Both the position numbers and the translations under genes were made by a program. The notes beneath the pieces were generated by a model. The model saw only the letters and a list, made by a program, of their open reading frames with translations. It was not told the origin of the DNA and ran no database searches. A DNA stretch of 64,000 nucleotides from Eutreptiella sp. 'Long Island Sound 2002' (taxonomy: Eukaryota; Euglenozoa; Euglenophyceae; Eutreptiales; Eutreptiaceae). Location of the stretch: assembly GCA_964036045.1 (NCBI GenBank), contig OZ038384.1, positions 37,130,238 to 37,194,237 of the forward strand, written 5' to 3'. Shown here one piece after another: positions 32,458-43,470 of this stretch. Each line of letters starts with the position of its first letter. Position 1 is the first letter of the stretch.

Positions 32458-35228
32458 TTGCGCCGGGGACCGTTCCCCTTGTTTTTGATGGATATCGCCC
32501 AATCCGGCGACGCTGATCGCCTCCTACGGGAGCCAGACATGCTCAAGGATGACGCGCTGGAGGCGGCGGATGAGGCCCTCCGGGTGCCCGACCCCGCCCC
32601 GGCCAATCTATGCGATGGCCTACGGTGGACAGCCGCGGACGGCGGTATCCAAGCTATCACCGCCGTAACAGGGGCATGGACGCCACGAGGGCTCCTGCTC
32701 ACGGCCACCATTATGGTCGCCACGAGCCCGTCGGAAATGAAAGTTATCGAACATCTCCCCGTGTCGCTTGTGCAAGGCGGCGCGCTGCTGGAATACGTCT
32801 CCAAGGACACCGACACCCTCACTGCCGCCCTCGTCACGCGGCGGAGCCCCGAGGACGCCCCCATCTCCGCGGCCCGCCTCCGCCACCTGGTGTTCCCGGG
32901 CCTCTACACGGCCCGCGAAAAGGCCCCGGCCATCGGAGCTGACGTGCCCCCAGAACTCCAAAGTCAGAAGGTCTCCCACAAGATTCACAAGCCCATGAGC
33001 TAGTTGTTGGCCCCCCACCTGAGGGCGTCATGGCACCGCCTTCGGACCCGCGAGGTGGTGGCGGCCTTTTGGGCGCCGCTCAATGACGTGCACGCAGTCC
33101 TGCAAGCAGCGCAGATCCCGACGGCGGAGCTCACCGCTGAATTTCAGCCTTCCGGCATGGGCCTCCTCCATCTGCCTCACTGGGCAGTACACGTCGGCCC
33201 CCGTCGCCAACCCCCCTCCCCTCGCCAACAAGGGCATGTGGGCCCCTGACCAGCTGCGGCCGCCGCTGGAGTGCTCGGTCCTGCCGGTCCGCAGCGTGGA
33301 GCTGTTGCACCACATCAAGCAGGCCGGGGAGCACTAGTGTGCCACAGCCCCCACCATCGCCCCCATGCAGGTTGGCATCCCAGACACCGCCAGCCTCTCT
33401 CCCCTCACCCCGCCCAGCCACGCGACCCACCTTGCCAAGGGCCAGCCTGCCCCCAGCGCCGTTGGGACCCTGTTTGCATCAGCTGCATTCACCCCGGTGT
33501 CAGCGTTGTACCGCTCCCAAGATGAGGCCGCACCCGTAGGTTCTGGTCAATCGCCCTCATTGCTGCTACCTGAGCAGCCAAGGCTCTCCTTCACCCTCCC
33601 TGAACCCGACTCACAGATCAAGCCAGCTGCCGCCAACCCCACGCCGCCGGAGTCGCCTTCCCCGACCGCCGGGTCGCCCCCCCCCCCCCCCCCCAGCCCC
33701 TCGCAACCGGGGGAGCCCTTTGTCCCGGACCTGGACGTGTCGGCTTACTCCACCGACTATGCCCAGCTGCGTGATTGGTATGAGGCCCTGCAGCAGGAGC
33801 TGAGCGTGGCACAAGGGGACCTGGAGTCCCTCAAGCGTGACCTGGACATGATCCGCCCGAACGGGACAACGCCCTGCACCAAGTCCAGCGATCCGCCGCT
33901 GCACAACGGCAGGCTAAGGCCGTTAAGCTACACAACTTCATCAGGGCCTTGCCCCCCCTCTTGTCCATTGCCACTAGGCTCCGCGGCCTCCAGTCCACGC
34001 CACCCGCGTTCGCCAACGCCGTGCGCAGTGCGGTGCCGTCCTCGTTTGAGCTACCGCCGCCTGGCTCCACATGGTTCGTGGCCCTCGTGCCCGTCATCCT
34101 TGCCGCTGCAGTCCTCACCTCGCCCCAGATGCCTGACCTTGAAGACCTCGCTGGCGTGTTCAGGCAGGCTGTGGCTACGCCCAGCCCCGTGACTACCCCG
34201 GAGGCCCCCGTGGATGCACCCAACATTTTGTTTGCCGTCGCGGCCCCGGTTTCCAAGCCCCGGGCGGCTGCCCCACTCCGGGCCCCAAGCGCTCCTCTCC
34301 AGCCGCCGTCCCCCACGCCCTCCCCCACCAGCGCCGCGCTGGCCTCCCTCGTGGAGTGGATCCCCGAGATCCCACGGAGATGTGAAGACGTAGTTGCCCA
34401 CGCCTTCCGCCTCCAGCTGTTCTGCCACTACGGCGCGAGCGTCAGCTTTTCCTGCGATCCCCGATTCGGGATCAGTGGACCTGGGTTCGTAGCCATGCGG
34501 CTAGCCTGCCCGGCGTCGCAGACGTCCTGCGCACCTTCCTCGCCAGCCCTACCCTTGTCCAGCGAGTCGTGGACAGTCCAGCCGCCTCCCCAGCCGAAGC
34601 TGCAGCCGCCAACCAGGCAGAGGGCCCGGCCAAGAAGAAGGGGTACACGCCCCAGAAAGTGGACCCCCAGATCTTCTCCAAGGCTCTGTGGGTGGGATGG
34701 CAGGAGGTGGATGACCCCCCATTGGGGGAATTGGACGCGGGGCTGCTGGGAGGCATCCTCCGCGACAAGTTTGGTGACGGACTCTCGTCCATATCCGACG
34801 CGCAGCTCAACCACAAGGCTATGTTCACCATCGTTGGCGTCAAGCCCGTCGACTACGACAAGGGCATGAAGCTGACCCGGCACCACACCGCCCGAGGCTG
34901 GAAAGTCTCCTGGGCGGAGTCCAAGATGCAGCCCTACACCCCATGGGCCCCCGACCAAGGAGATCTAGAGGCCAAGCACCAGCGGCGGTACAGCCCGCGC
35001 CGCTCGGATAGGTCCCCATCCCGCCGCCGCAGCCCTGGGCATCACCACGATAGCCCGCCGCCGAGGCGTCGCGGTGCCTACCGCGACGAGCGGTCGGACC
35101 CCCGTGAGCACCCAAGCCGCCATGTTCGCCATGCTGCAGCCCCCGTCCAACCCTACCCATACTCGGGGGACCACCACAACCCCCGCGTGGCCACACATGT
35201 ATCCTACGGGCACAGCATAGAATTCTAA
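32458..35228 (+). pseudogene. LINE ORF1 (gag-like, coiled coil), copy B
   Basis: More complete at its end than copy A. The frame starts near 32458 or at ATG 32488 (MDIAQSGDADRLLREPDMLK), has a TAG at 33001-33003 where copy A has CAG, then changes frame near 33150, 33850 and 34450. A coiled coil lies at about 33775-33930 (ALQQELSVAQGDLESLKRDL). After KKKGYTPQKVDPQIFSKALW come a globular end and an Arg/Ser-rich tail (RRSDRSPSRRRSPGH) ending in TAA 35226. The basic tail would suit RNA binding; no CCHC knuckle is present in ORF1. Confidence 0.6.
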
Positions 35229-35231
35229 GAA

Positions 35232-36288
35232 CCGGGGCATGTTTGTCAGTGTTGCCTGGCGCGTGCCCTCCGATCTTTACAGGTTAATTGTCAGCGCTAC
35301 TGGGAATATTCCTCCCAAAAACGCTTCTGATGTTTTTCCGTCCCTAGGGATTTCGGAAGCCAGGCTGCCAAAAATGGTCGGGGTGATCGCTTCCGACGTC
35401 GGAAGCAATGCTTCCGACAATCAGTCGGAGTTTACCCAAGCACATACTAGGAGCATTGCTTCCAAAATGCTCTGACACATTGCTTGGAATTGTCAGGAGC
35501 TTTGCATCCCCAATTGCTTGCTAAATCCCAAGGAAACTCCAAGGGTTTTTGTAAAAAAAGTCACCATCCGACCAACTATACACATTGAACATTTCCCCCC
35601 AAAGGACCCTGGTTTGACTGTTTGACTGGTGGGCTGATGTGGCTGGCACATAGGGCCTTGACACGATGACTGTGATGGACCATTTTTACCTCCTCGTCTA
35701 AACGTGTTTTAACTTTCACATGGCATGTCAATTTGTGTGATTGAGTTATGAATTCATGTTTCATGGGCATGTGTGCGTTTTCATATGCATTGCTCGTCTC
35801 CGTGTTTTGTTTGAGGTAGACCTTCCTCTTGGGGTCTTTAAACTTACAATGACTTCTACCAATTTGATTGAGTGTGGGAGAGAGGCCCCAAGGGTGGCAC
35901 CCACACTCCGTAATTCATTTTAACTCATGGGACGGGGACCCAAGAACCCTATTTGATTGGGTGTGGGAGGAGAGATGAATTTTAGGAATCATTCTTGAAG
36001 TTGGTGGGTGTTGATACACCCATTTGAATTGTGAGACAATTGCTTACCCCCCCCCCCCCCATGCCAATGGACCCCCCATGCCAATGGACCCCCCCTCTCG
36101 ATAGAAGAAACATGGCCCCCCTTGCTAATGGACCCCTCCTCTCGAAAGAAGAAACGTGCCCCCCCCCTCAGATGTTTTCACCAAATCGCACATGAATTGC
36201 CCTTTTTTGCCTAGTTTCCTTACCGTGACATTGTGTGTCTCATGCCTAATTCTCCGCCTTGCTTTGCTCTCTTTGGATTGGACTATTG
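35232..36288. other. Non-coding between LINE B and the DIRS-like element
   Basis: Holds a 16-bp perfect palindrome cttccgacgtcggaag (about 35391-35406) within several ttccgac/gcttcc repeats, a duplicated tttgatt.agtgtgggag motif (35860 and 35951), and C-rich repeats at 36047-36170 with units like gccaatggacccccc and ctctcgatagaagaaac. No gene. Confidence 0.4.
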
Positions 36289-36322
36289 CTGTGCTCCAAA
36301 GCATATAAAGGGTCTAGTTCGG
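36289..36322 (+). promoter_or_regulatory. TATA-like motif in a dispersed repeat, upstream of gag
   Basis: gctgtgctccaaagcatata followed by aagggtctagtt, about 270 bp before the gag start. It is a variant of the unit repeated three times at 11.0-11.2 kb (ccccaaagcagataatgggg), in which gcagataat has become gcatataaa. The regulatory role is inference. Confidence 0.3.
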
Positions 36323-36576
36323 GTCTTTTGACTGTTGCAGTCATGAATATTAGAACTTGCCTGTTGTGTGCCTGTTTTCCACAACGCTTCCCTGATCAGG
36401 GCCACAGCCGGCCCCAGTGGTATGTTGCGATCTAATGAACGCCGCTTTTTTGTAGCATTCAACCACGTTTGTCAGCTTCTTTGACTGCCACCTGAAGTAT
36501 ATGGTGCTGCAACTTTTTGAAGCAGGCCTGGGGTCATCAGTTTCAACCATAAGTTTCAACCATTGTAAGTGTTCGT

Positions 36577-37620
36577 ATGTGTTGTTGGGGGGTGGACCAC
36601 GACAAATGGCTGCGGGACCTCAAGGTGGCCTCTGGCTGGGAAGAAGATCGGCTCAAACTCCTCCACGCCATTGCTGGTTATGAGAGCCGCTATCGATGCA
36701 CAATTGATGTCCAAACAGGGGAGTTCAAGGCGAAAAAGGAGACGGAGCTGGCGGTGAACGACGAGATAAGGGCGCGCATCAAGTCGTTTTTGGAGTCGCA
36801 GTGGACCACTTTTGAGAAGCTGTGCTCAAGTGCCGGAATCGCGAAGGCGGGAATGGCGGTGGCACAGCTGGCAGCCAAACACCGCCTGGCCATCCGAGAG
36901 TTTGCTGAGGGCATCCCGGAGACCCGGAAGCCAGAAGACCCCGAATTCGTGCTCAGGGCAATGGGGGCGCTGGCCCTTTTCGACAATTTCAAGTGGATCA
37001 TCATTCGGGAAGGCCACAAACTGAACCTGGTAACGGCAGATGCTTCAGATGGAGGGAAGCCAGACGCACATGTAGACCCGGAGGAACAGAAGATTTCAAA
37101 ACCGATGGAAGCCCTAAAAGTGAGACTGGAGCACAAGCGGAGAGCAAAAATCGTGCGACCCCTTACCCCTGCAGCGCTGGACGAGTTTGTTGAAGCCCCA
37201 AGAAATGCCAAATGGATGCGTGAGGCGACAGCTTCCCTGAAGAAATTCGTGGAGTCCAACGAGGAGGACAAAGCGGAAACGCTGGCAAAAGAGCCGTGGG
37301 AGGTGATGCTGGTCTCCAAGGACAGTTACAAGGAGAAGTACCCCAGCGGGGGCCACAACGTGACTGGTGGCTCACACAAGGGCACCGGGAAGCAACCACA
37401 ACCCCGGGTTACGGCGAGGTCTGCCAAGGAGTTGGAAAGATTGGGAGCCCGAACATGGATTGAAGCGACCCGAAAAGGGAGATTCCGATTCGCGGAGTGG
37501 GAGAACATCACCTACTACTGCACTGCGAGAGGCAACAACGCATATGACGTGGCGAAGGGCCCCCTGGGGCATTGTGGAGAATGTGGAGACAGCCACTGGA
37601 TATGGGACTGCGAGAACTAA
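36577..37620 (+). CDS. Gag-like protein of the DIRS-like element
   Basis: 347 codons, intact, ATG 36577 to TAA 37618. The first codons (MCCWGVDHDKWLRDLK) may be slightly upstream of the true start. The body is helix-prone and highly charged. Near the C terminus is CGECGDSHWIWDC (about 37579-37617), a C-x2-C-x3-H-x4-C zinc knuckle; the usual retroviral spacing is C-x2-C-x4-H-x4-C, so one residue is missing between the second Cys and the His. It would bind element RNA and form particles. The recombinase ORF starts 30 bases after the stop, across a G-rich spacer. Confidence 0.7.
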   Translation: MCCWGVDHDKWLRDLKVASGWEEDRLKLLHAIAGYESRYRCTIDVQTGEFKAKKETELAVNDEIRARIKSFLESQWTTFEKLCSSAGIAKAGMAVAQLAAKHRLAIREFAEGIPETRKPEDPEFVLRAMGALALFDNFKWIIIREGHKLNLVTADASDGGKPDAHVDPEEQKISKPMEALKVRLEHKRRAKIVRPLTPAALDEFVEAPRNAKWMREATASLKKFVESNEEDKAETLAKEPWEVMLVSKDSYKEKYPSGGHNVTGGSHKGTGKQPQPRVTARSAKELERLGARTWIEATRKGRFRFAEWENITYYCTARGNNAYDVAKGPLGHCGECGDSHWIWDCEN

Positions 37621-37650
37621 CTCCCCCCGGAAGGGGGGGGAGGGGGGGGC

Positions 37651-38835
37651 ATGGCGGAGGACAGCCCAAATAGGTTCCTTTGGCATGAAGGAGAAGTGGA
37701 GGGGGAGAGTGACGACGACGAGATTCCCAGGGAATGGCCGGCATACAGACGGGCATATGCCGCATTGTGTGGAGCCCAGGCGGACAGCAAGGATGGGGTC
37801 CTAGGAAGCAACCGGCAAGTCCTCGCAAACTCGTGTAGCACGACGTCGCTGCGTACGTACAAGACGGGAATGCGAAGACTCCGACAGACACATATGGCCC
37901 GGCCGGAGTGGGGACCATACATGGTCTTGGAACAAGTCGTGTGTGATGCCATTCGAGAGGGAAAAGGCGGCAGCTCAGTCAAAACAATCCTCAATGCAGC
38001 GGCCATGGCATACACCATGGGGGTGGTCGGCGAGCCGGTTCCAAAACGACTGTGGAAGGCATTCAAGGCGGCACAGCGACCGGAAGAGAAGTCCACACAG
38101 GAGTGGGGCAGTTTTGAGGCTCTGCAAATCATGGCACACCAAGCGGATTCAGAGCTGGAGTGGTGTGTGGTGTGACTCGCGGTACTTTCAACGCTGTTGG
38201 GCCTCAGAGTCGGCGAGGCGGCCAGCATCAGCTTCCACAGGCTGGGGGTTCTGGCAGGAACGGCGGAGTTCTATGACCGCAAAGTCCACAGGGCTTGGAT
38301 TACCCGTGCGGTTTCTGGAGGGGCCCTCAAATGGTTGCAGCGCTGGGCCTAGATTGCGCAAAGTTGCTGGAACCTCGACACGTTCCAGCGACTGGTCTCT
38401 GAGGACAAACTGCAAAATGTCATGGCAACCCTTTTGCGTGGATCCAAGTGGAAGGACCTCAGATGGCATGCATGGCGACGCCTGGGCCCAGCGACCATGT
38501 ACAGGGCTGGAGGCAAGATCCCTAGCATCAAAGCGTGGTTCAGGTGGAGAAGCACAAGGACGGCCATGGCCTACATCAAGTGCCCGCACCCAGGGCGCAT
38601 CCGGCACCCATTCACGACGCCTACCCCCCCAAGTTACCTCAAGGGGAGGCCATGGATTGCGGGAACAACACCCAGGCGATGTACGGAATTGTGGGCCCCT
38701 GAGGCCTACGATATCCCTGAGGGGAACGCCCCAGAGAGCGACTCTGGACATTCCACGTGCTCTGGGTCATCCTCAGACGGCCCCTCACCTCGGAAGGCCG
38801 ATGGCAGGAGGGGTAAGAGGAGACGCAGCGCGTGA
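37651..38835 (+). pseudogene. Tyrosine recombinase of the DIRS-like element
   Basis: One frame of 395 codons with a TGA at 38173-38175 and a TAG at 38350-38352. The N-terminal part has a core-binding-like helix region (TSLRTYKTGMRRLRQTHMAR). The catalytic part has the first arginine in LLGLRVGEAA (about 38205), H-x-x-R as WHAWRRLG (about 38467), then FRWRSTRTAMAYIK with the candidate catalytic tyrosine near 38572. The arginine, histidine, arginine and tyrosine are all present. A Ser/Asp-rich tail and RRGKRRRSA end the protein at TGA 38833. It would insert the circular DNA copy by site-specific recombination. The two stops are likely recent. Confidence 0.65.
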
Positions 38836-38837
38836 GG

Positions 38838-40792
38838 AGGCGGCTGGCCGAACGGCCTGTGGGGCAGTGGGGGAGGGTGGGAAATCGAGGCAGGTATCAC
38901 CCGGCAACAAGGTGGGTGGGCAGCACAAGCCGCGAGGGATGAAATCTCTCATGGAAGTTGGAGGAGGGACTACTGCACGAGCGTGGGTCCCATATAGACG
39001 GGCGCGGGCATGTGCGTGGTCGGCTTCGAGACGGGTCAAACGGGTCTCGGATATCCCGCGGAATGAGCTTTTCCGGGCCGCGCTTGCGGTGATCCTCCGA
39101 GCGCGGGAGCGCCTTAGAGATGTGGACGGTGGACAGGCACACCTGGAAAAGATCTTACGCCACATGGAGGATCTGCATGAGCTCAACTGGGACTTGCTGG
39201 GTCACGATTACGACGGATATGATGGGGATGGCCCGTCGGGAGGTATCTCAGAAAGAATGATTGCTGTGGGCCTTGGAGAGAGGGGCAGCCTGGACATCCC
39301 TTTGGAGGTGTGGAACGCGAACATCCCAACGCGCCTCATCCGGGATATACGGAGTTGGAAGTCGGGGCCGGATTGTGGGAGATTCGATGTGTGGGAGCCG
39401 TCGTTGCACACCAGGCGCATGATTGGACTGCTGGTGGACGATGGGTTCCTGTGTCGGGACCCTGAGTGTTTGGGGGCCCCTGAGTGGGAGGACCTCACGG
39501 ACAATGTGTCGGCTTTCGTTAAAGCCAAAAATGATGTGAAGTGCTCTTTCATCATTGACATGCGAAATCTGAATGACTGCTCAAAGGTACCATTGCGCAA
39601 GGTCAAGCTTCCATCAATTCACACGGTCTTTCAGACCATCCAACGGGAGATACACCGAGGAGCACCATTGTGGGGCATCACCATGGACATATCCAACGTC
39701 TACTGGAGCCTGCAAATCCCGGCTACACATAGGGGACTGTTTCGCATATAGGGGGCGCACTTTCACTGCCTCCCGTTTGGGTGGAAGTTTTCCCCGGTAC
39801 TGGCACAGGACACATTGGCGGCTTTGTTGAGGGAGTTCTTTGACAACCACGCGGTGGGGCTCGATATCTATCATTTCCATTATTTGGACGATGTCCTGAT
39901 CTTGTCACGAGACAGGGAGTGCATGGACAGCCTGGGTCCACAGCTGGCGGCTTTTCTGGTGGCAAAAGGCCTGCGTATCTCCACCAAATCCTGCCTCGAG
40001 CCACATCAGAATGTCCTGTGGCTGGGAAAGGTGTTCGACCTGGCCAAAGGGGAGGTGCGAAACACCGACAAGATGCTCACAAAGTGCTTGGGGATTGCCA
40101 TCAAAACGGCCTGCTCGCCTGTGTCCCCAAAGGTGGCAGAGCGGGTCACGGGAAAAATACAATGGGCATTTGGACCACGCAAAGGGGTCACCCTATTTTT
40201 GCAGGGGTGGCATAGGTTCCGTTGAGGACATCATCGTTTTCAGCACCGCCCGAGCCCAGCCCTCATATCGGCACTGTTCGATGCGCTGGCAATCTCGTCT
40301 GTGCCAGCCACGGTGGACCCAATGCCTGGGCATTTTGGCTTTGCGCCATTCCTGTCGGTGGATGCAGCGGAGACTCCTGGAGGGTACCGCCTGGGTATTT
40401 CTGGACGCAATGGAGTCATGCGAACGCGAAAGATGCCGGCCAAGAACCAACAACAGGCAGAGCTCAGCGGTGTCCTACATGCCTGTAGGTTTGCGGTGAC
40501 CCAGAAGTGGCACGGGGTCTCCTTGTTTGTGGACAATACGGCGGCCTGCTACAGTGCGGCCAATATGAGGGCGTCGACGAGGGCATGTACGCAAGTGAAG
40601 ATACTCCGTGCTCTTTGGAACTTGTTGTGGCACACGGGCATGGTCTTGAATGTTGTCTGGGTTGATACTGCGCGCATGCCTGCTGATGTTGTATCCCGAT
40701 TGCCAGACCTGACACCCACAAGCATTACCAGGGCAACGGTTGAGGCGGCACATAAGTGGGGTGCGATGTGCGGGGAGCCGCACCTTGTGTAG
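38838..40792 (+). pseudogene. Reverse transcriptase-RNase H of the DIRS-like element
   Basis: The frame is open well upstream into the recombinase gene in another phase, so the start is uncertain. RT motifs: CSFIIDMRNLN, then GITMDISNVYWSLQIP with motif A aspartate, then TAG 39749, LPFGWKFSPVLAQ (motif B), and YLDDVLILS with the catalytic pair (39881-39895). After a TGA at 40223 the same frame gives RNase H: D in SVDAAE (40361), E in QAELSG, D in FVDNTA and D in PADVVSRL, the last typical of Ty3/DIRS RNase H. Ends at TAG 40790. Both interior stops are one transition away from a sense codon (for example CAG, CGA), so the loss is recent. Confidence 0.75.
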
Positions 40793-40892
40793 AGCTTTGG
40801 GTCAGTTCGACTGCAGCAGGGGGGGGGGAAACAATCCTCGCATGGGCGATGGCTCGCGTGCCCCCTCCTTTGCTGTAGAAGGCCCTGACAAC

Positions 40893-41411
40893 ATGTCTGA
40901 GTGGGGCGACCAACATGAGGAGGAGTTCCATGACGCGGGGAACGTGGGGTCGAAGCGCCCACGAGGATCACGGGGCCCGGAGGGCAAGCTGGCGCAGAAG
41001 GCGCGCACGCTGCGACGGAGGGCGGAGAGAGCGGAAGGGCACCTAAATGCCGAACAGCCCAGATACCGCCTGGGTGCGATGACCGAGCAGTCCTTCGAGT
41101 TGGTGCTGTGCCAGCTAGTGCCAGAACGCGACCTCCACAACGCCTGGCAGACCTTCTGTGGCTGGATCACGCGCCGCACCAGGGCGCAGTATGCAATGGC
41201 ACGGGTCGACCCTGCTGAGAAGGGCAAGGACCAAACCCAACGCCACCTTTACCTTGTCCGCCACGAGCTGCGACTCGCACCAGGAGTCAGGTTGACGATG
41301 TCCTTCACCCACCATGCCACAGCAGTGCAAAGGGTCACCCTCAATGGCAAAGCGGACCTCATCAAGGATGTTTTCAAGCTTGTGAAGGACGACCTGGAGC
41401 AGAAGGACTGA
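40893..41411 (+). CDS. Fourth ORF of the DIRS-like element, unknown function
   Basis: 173 codons, intact, ATG 40893 (MSEWGDQHEEEFHDAGN) to TGA 41409. The N-terminal 70 residues are acidic then strongly basic (KRPRGSRGPEGKLAQKART, LRRRAERAE), and the rest is a predicted globular domain with QSFELVLCQLVPERDLHNAW and GVRLTMSFTHHATAV. It starts 100 bases after the RT-RNase H stop, on the same strand. Some DIRS elements carry a methyltransferase near here, but no methyltransferase motif is visible. It could be an accessory nucleic-acid-binding protein. Confidence 0.5.
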   Translation: MSEWGDQHEEEFHDAGNVGSKRPRGSRGPEGKLAQKARTLRRRAERAEGHLNAEQPRYRLGAMTEQSFELVLCQLVPERDLHNAWQTFCGWITRRTRAQYAMARVDPAEKGKDQTQRHLYLVRHELRLAPGVRLTMSFTHHATAVQRVTLNGKADLIKDVFKLVKDDLEQKD

Positions 41412-41565
41412 GACTGAGGCGAGACTGGCACGAGGATGACTGTCACTCCTGCACGGGCCGTCCATGGCGCTCATGTATCAGAGTAAGGAAGGAGTGGGCT
41501 GGAGAGGGGAGGGGGGGGGGCACATGGTGCAGACAGAGCAGGACCATACCCAGGGTATATAAAAG

Positions 41566-41573
41566 GGAGCTCC
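41566..41573 (+). promoter_or_regulatory. TATA-box-like tatataaaag
   Basis: gggtatataaaagggagc at about 41563-41578, about 155 bp after the fourth ORF, in a 3' region without a following ORF. It could belong to the right end of the DIRS-like element, which in this class shares sequence with the left promoter, but no matching left copy was found. Confidence 0.3.
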
Positions 41574-41988
41574 CCTCGCAAGTGCGATGGATGAGACATC
41601 AGAGTGTGCTGCAGTGAGCGAGCACGCCCACATATATGGAGCCACGAGAGCCCCAGCATGTGTGAGAGTCAGAGATGACCCACGGTGCCCTTCGGGCCTG
41701 GCGCGCCAGTGAAGGAGCAAGCATCAGTGTTGGTTTTGTGTTTTGTGTATGTATGAGCTGTCGATGTCAGGAGGTAAGGGGGGAATCAAGGGATTCACGT
41801 TCAGGCGAATCACAGGATTCACCCCATAATACCACTCATATGCACTATCACTATAGAATCTTTTTAAGATTTTTGGGCCCACTCACCCGCCCGGACACTT
41901 GCGCACACTTCAGGAACACCATTGATACAATCATGGAGAAGTGTATCATAGATCCACGGCACACGAGTCTACCGCCAGTGAAGGGACA

Positions 41989-42400
41989 ACCACACCACAC
42001 CACACCACATCACACCACATCACACCACACCACACCACACCACACCACACCACATCGCATCAGATCACATCACATCACATCACATCACATCACATCACAT
42101 CACATCACATCACATCACATCACATCACATCACATCACATCACATCACATCACATCACATCACATCACATCACATCACATCACATCACATCACATCACAT
42201 CACATCACATCACATCACATCACATCACATCACATCACAATCCATCACATCACATCACATCACATCACATCACATCACATCACATCACATCACATCACAT
42301 CACATCACATCACATCACATGACATCAAGTGACGTCACGTCGCAGCACCTGATAGGACAACACAACACAACACATCACATCACATCACATCACATCACAT
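41989..42400. repeat. Pentamer array 3 (CACCA/CACAT)
   Basis: It starts with ACCAC pentamers (41989-42055), passes to CACAT, has the cacaatccat slip at about 42237, and breaks up after 42320 (gtgacgtcacgtcgcagcac) before a last short block at 42370-42400. Unlike arrays 1 and 2, no LINE 5' end follows. Confidence 0.95.
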
Positions 42401-43136
42401 CGCATGAAATCAAATTGCCACAAACCTACATGCCGCAGTACACGGTGGTGGTGGCCCGGACACCGACACCCCCCCCCTTCCCAGCCCAGGGAGGGGGCCG
42501 CCCCACATTTGCACCTTTCCTCCAAGTTTTTGGGTTCCACAAGTTTATCATGTTTTGCGGTGTCGTCCATGTGTTCCACCTCTTATGTTTCCATATGTTC
42601 CATGCTTTCCATTTCACTTGGGTGGGTGGGTGTTACGCTACAACAAAATATGCAACAAGGCTGTAAGACACACACTATGTAGGCAACTGAGGGGTAGGTT
42701 ACCGGATTCAACAACTTTACCACATTTTCCGTGCCATATGTTGCACCTCATATATTTTTTTCAAAGATACACATAGAACACCGAGTGTGTAGCAGCTTAC
42801 CCCACCCCTACCCCGCCCGCCCCGCATGCCCGCAAGATCCCAGAAAGCAAGGAATGCAAAAACGAGACGAGCAATCAGAAGAAGAAACCTTCGCCACGGA
42901 TTCCCACTGTGTTGGCGTGAATATACGTAGAACACTGAGTGTGTAGGACATTTTGACAAATTCTCACTGACACTGCCTCCAATGTATCATCCATTAATGC
43001 AGTCAATTTCCCTATGGTTGTGGATATTGAGCCATGCACCCAGATTTCTTCCGGGCTTGCCATAGATTGTGGGCCAGAAGGTGCCATGTACAACACTGCC
43101 GATATGAGGAGCATTTCCAGAGGCAACATCAAAGCC
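42401..43136. other. No gene seen; small duplicated motif
   Basis: acatagaacaccgagtgtgtag (about 42769) and acgtagaacactgagtgtgtag (about 42926) are a direct repeat pair. Otherwise unremarkable. Confidence 0.4.
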
Positions 43137-43305
43137 AAAACTTCCGGTCAATTTTTCCAGCAATTATCAAAGCTTGGCAGAAACATCGCTACTGATATGG
43201 GGAGCGTTTTCGGGGCCAACCTTAGGGCCAAGGATTGCAAGCACTTTTTGGGTCAATTTTCAGAAACCTCTAGGCGTTTTTCGATAGGCATTTCCATTTT
43301 CTAGG
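43137..43305 (-). repeat. Dispersed repeat family 'agatgctcggaag', diverged inverted copy
   Basis: On the minus strand it reads cgaaaaacgcctagaggttt and then tgaaaattgac, matching the left end of the 16.98-kb copy (ggaaaaacgcctggaagttt, ttgaaa), then the gccaagctt/cccgaaaacgc part more weakly. Diverged, so low confidence for the right boundary. Confidence 0.4.
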
Positions 43306-43470
43306 TGTTGAGCTCGCCAAGGCACATCGCGGTCACATCCTGTGGTGTATTAGCATATCGCCCTTGAATATGGGAGGGTATGGCTTGCGATTGCAACGTT
43401 CTATCCTGTGTGGTTGTGAGTCTTGTGGAAACAAACGGGGATCCGGTGCCAAAGTACTGCTGCACGACTG

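Larger units (their letters stand above)
31589..35231 (+). mobile_element. LINE-type retrotransposon, copy B (ORF1 only)
   Basis: The 5' junction and 5' UTR match copy A (ggtgacctggcaccagtcta; gccgctacgcggagagccgc), except that a (CT)n tract at 31766-31811 replaces the corresponding CT-rich part. ORF1 runs to about 35228. No RT, RNase H or knuckle follows before the DIRS-like element, so this copy is 3'-truncated or lost ORF2. Confidence 0.7.
36289..41411 (+). mobile_element. DIRS-like tyrosine-recombinase retrotransposon
   Basis: Gag with zinc knuckle, tyrosine recombinase, RT-RNase H and a fourth ORF follow each other closely on the + strand with no integrase or LTR. A tyrosine recombinase joined with RT and RNase H defines the DIRS order. 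The recombinase precedes the RT here, unlike the gag-RT-RNase H-recombinase order I recall for PAT and Ngaro. The RT and recombinase frames each carry two stops, so the copy is probably dead, though recently so. Terminal repeats were not identified, so the ends are approximate: 36289 is only the start of the promoter-like repeat and 41411 the end of the last ORF. Confidence 0.75.

Noticed and set aside
36577-41411. LTR retrotransposon or endogenous retrovirus
   Set aside because: There is no integrase, protease or LTR pair; the recombinase motifs are those of a tyrosine recombinase.
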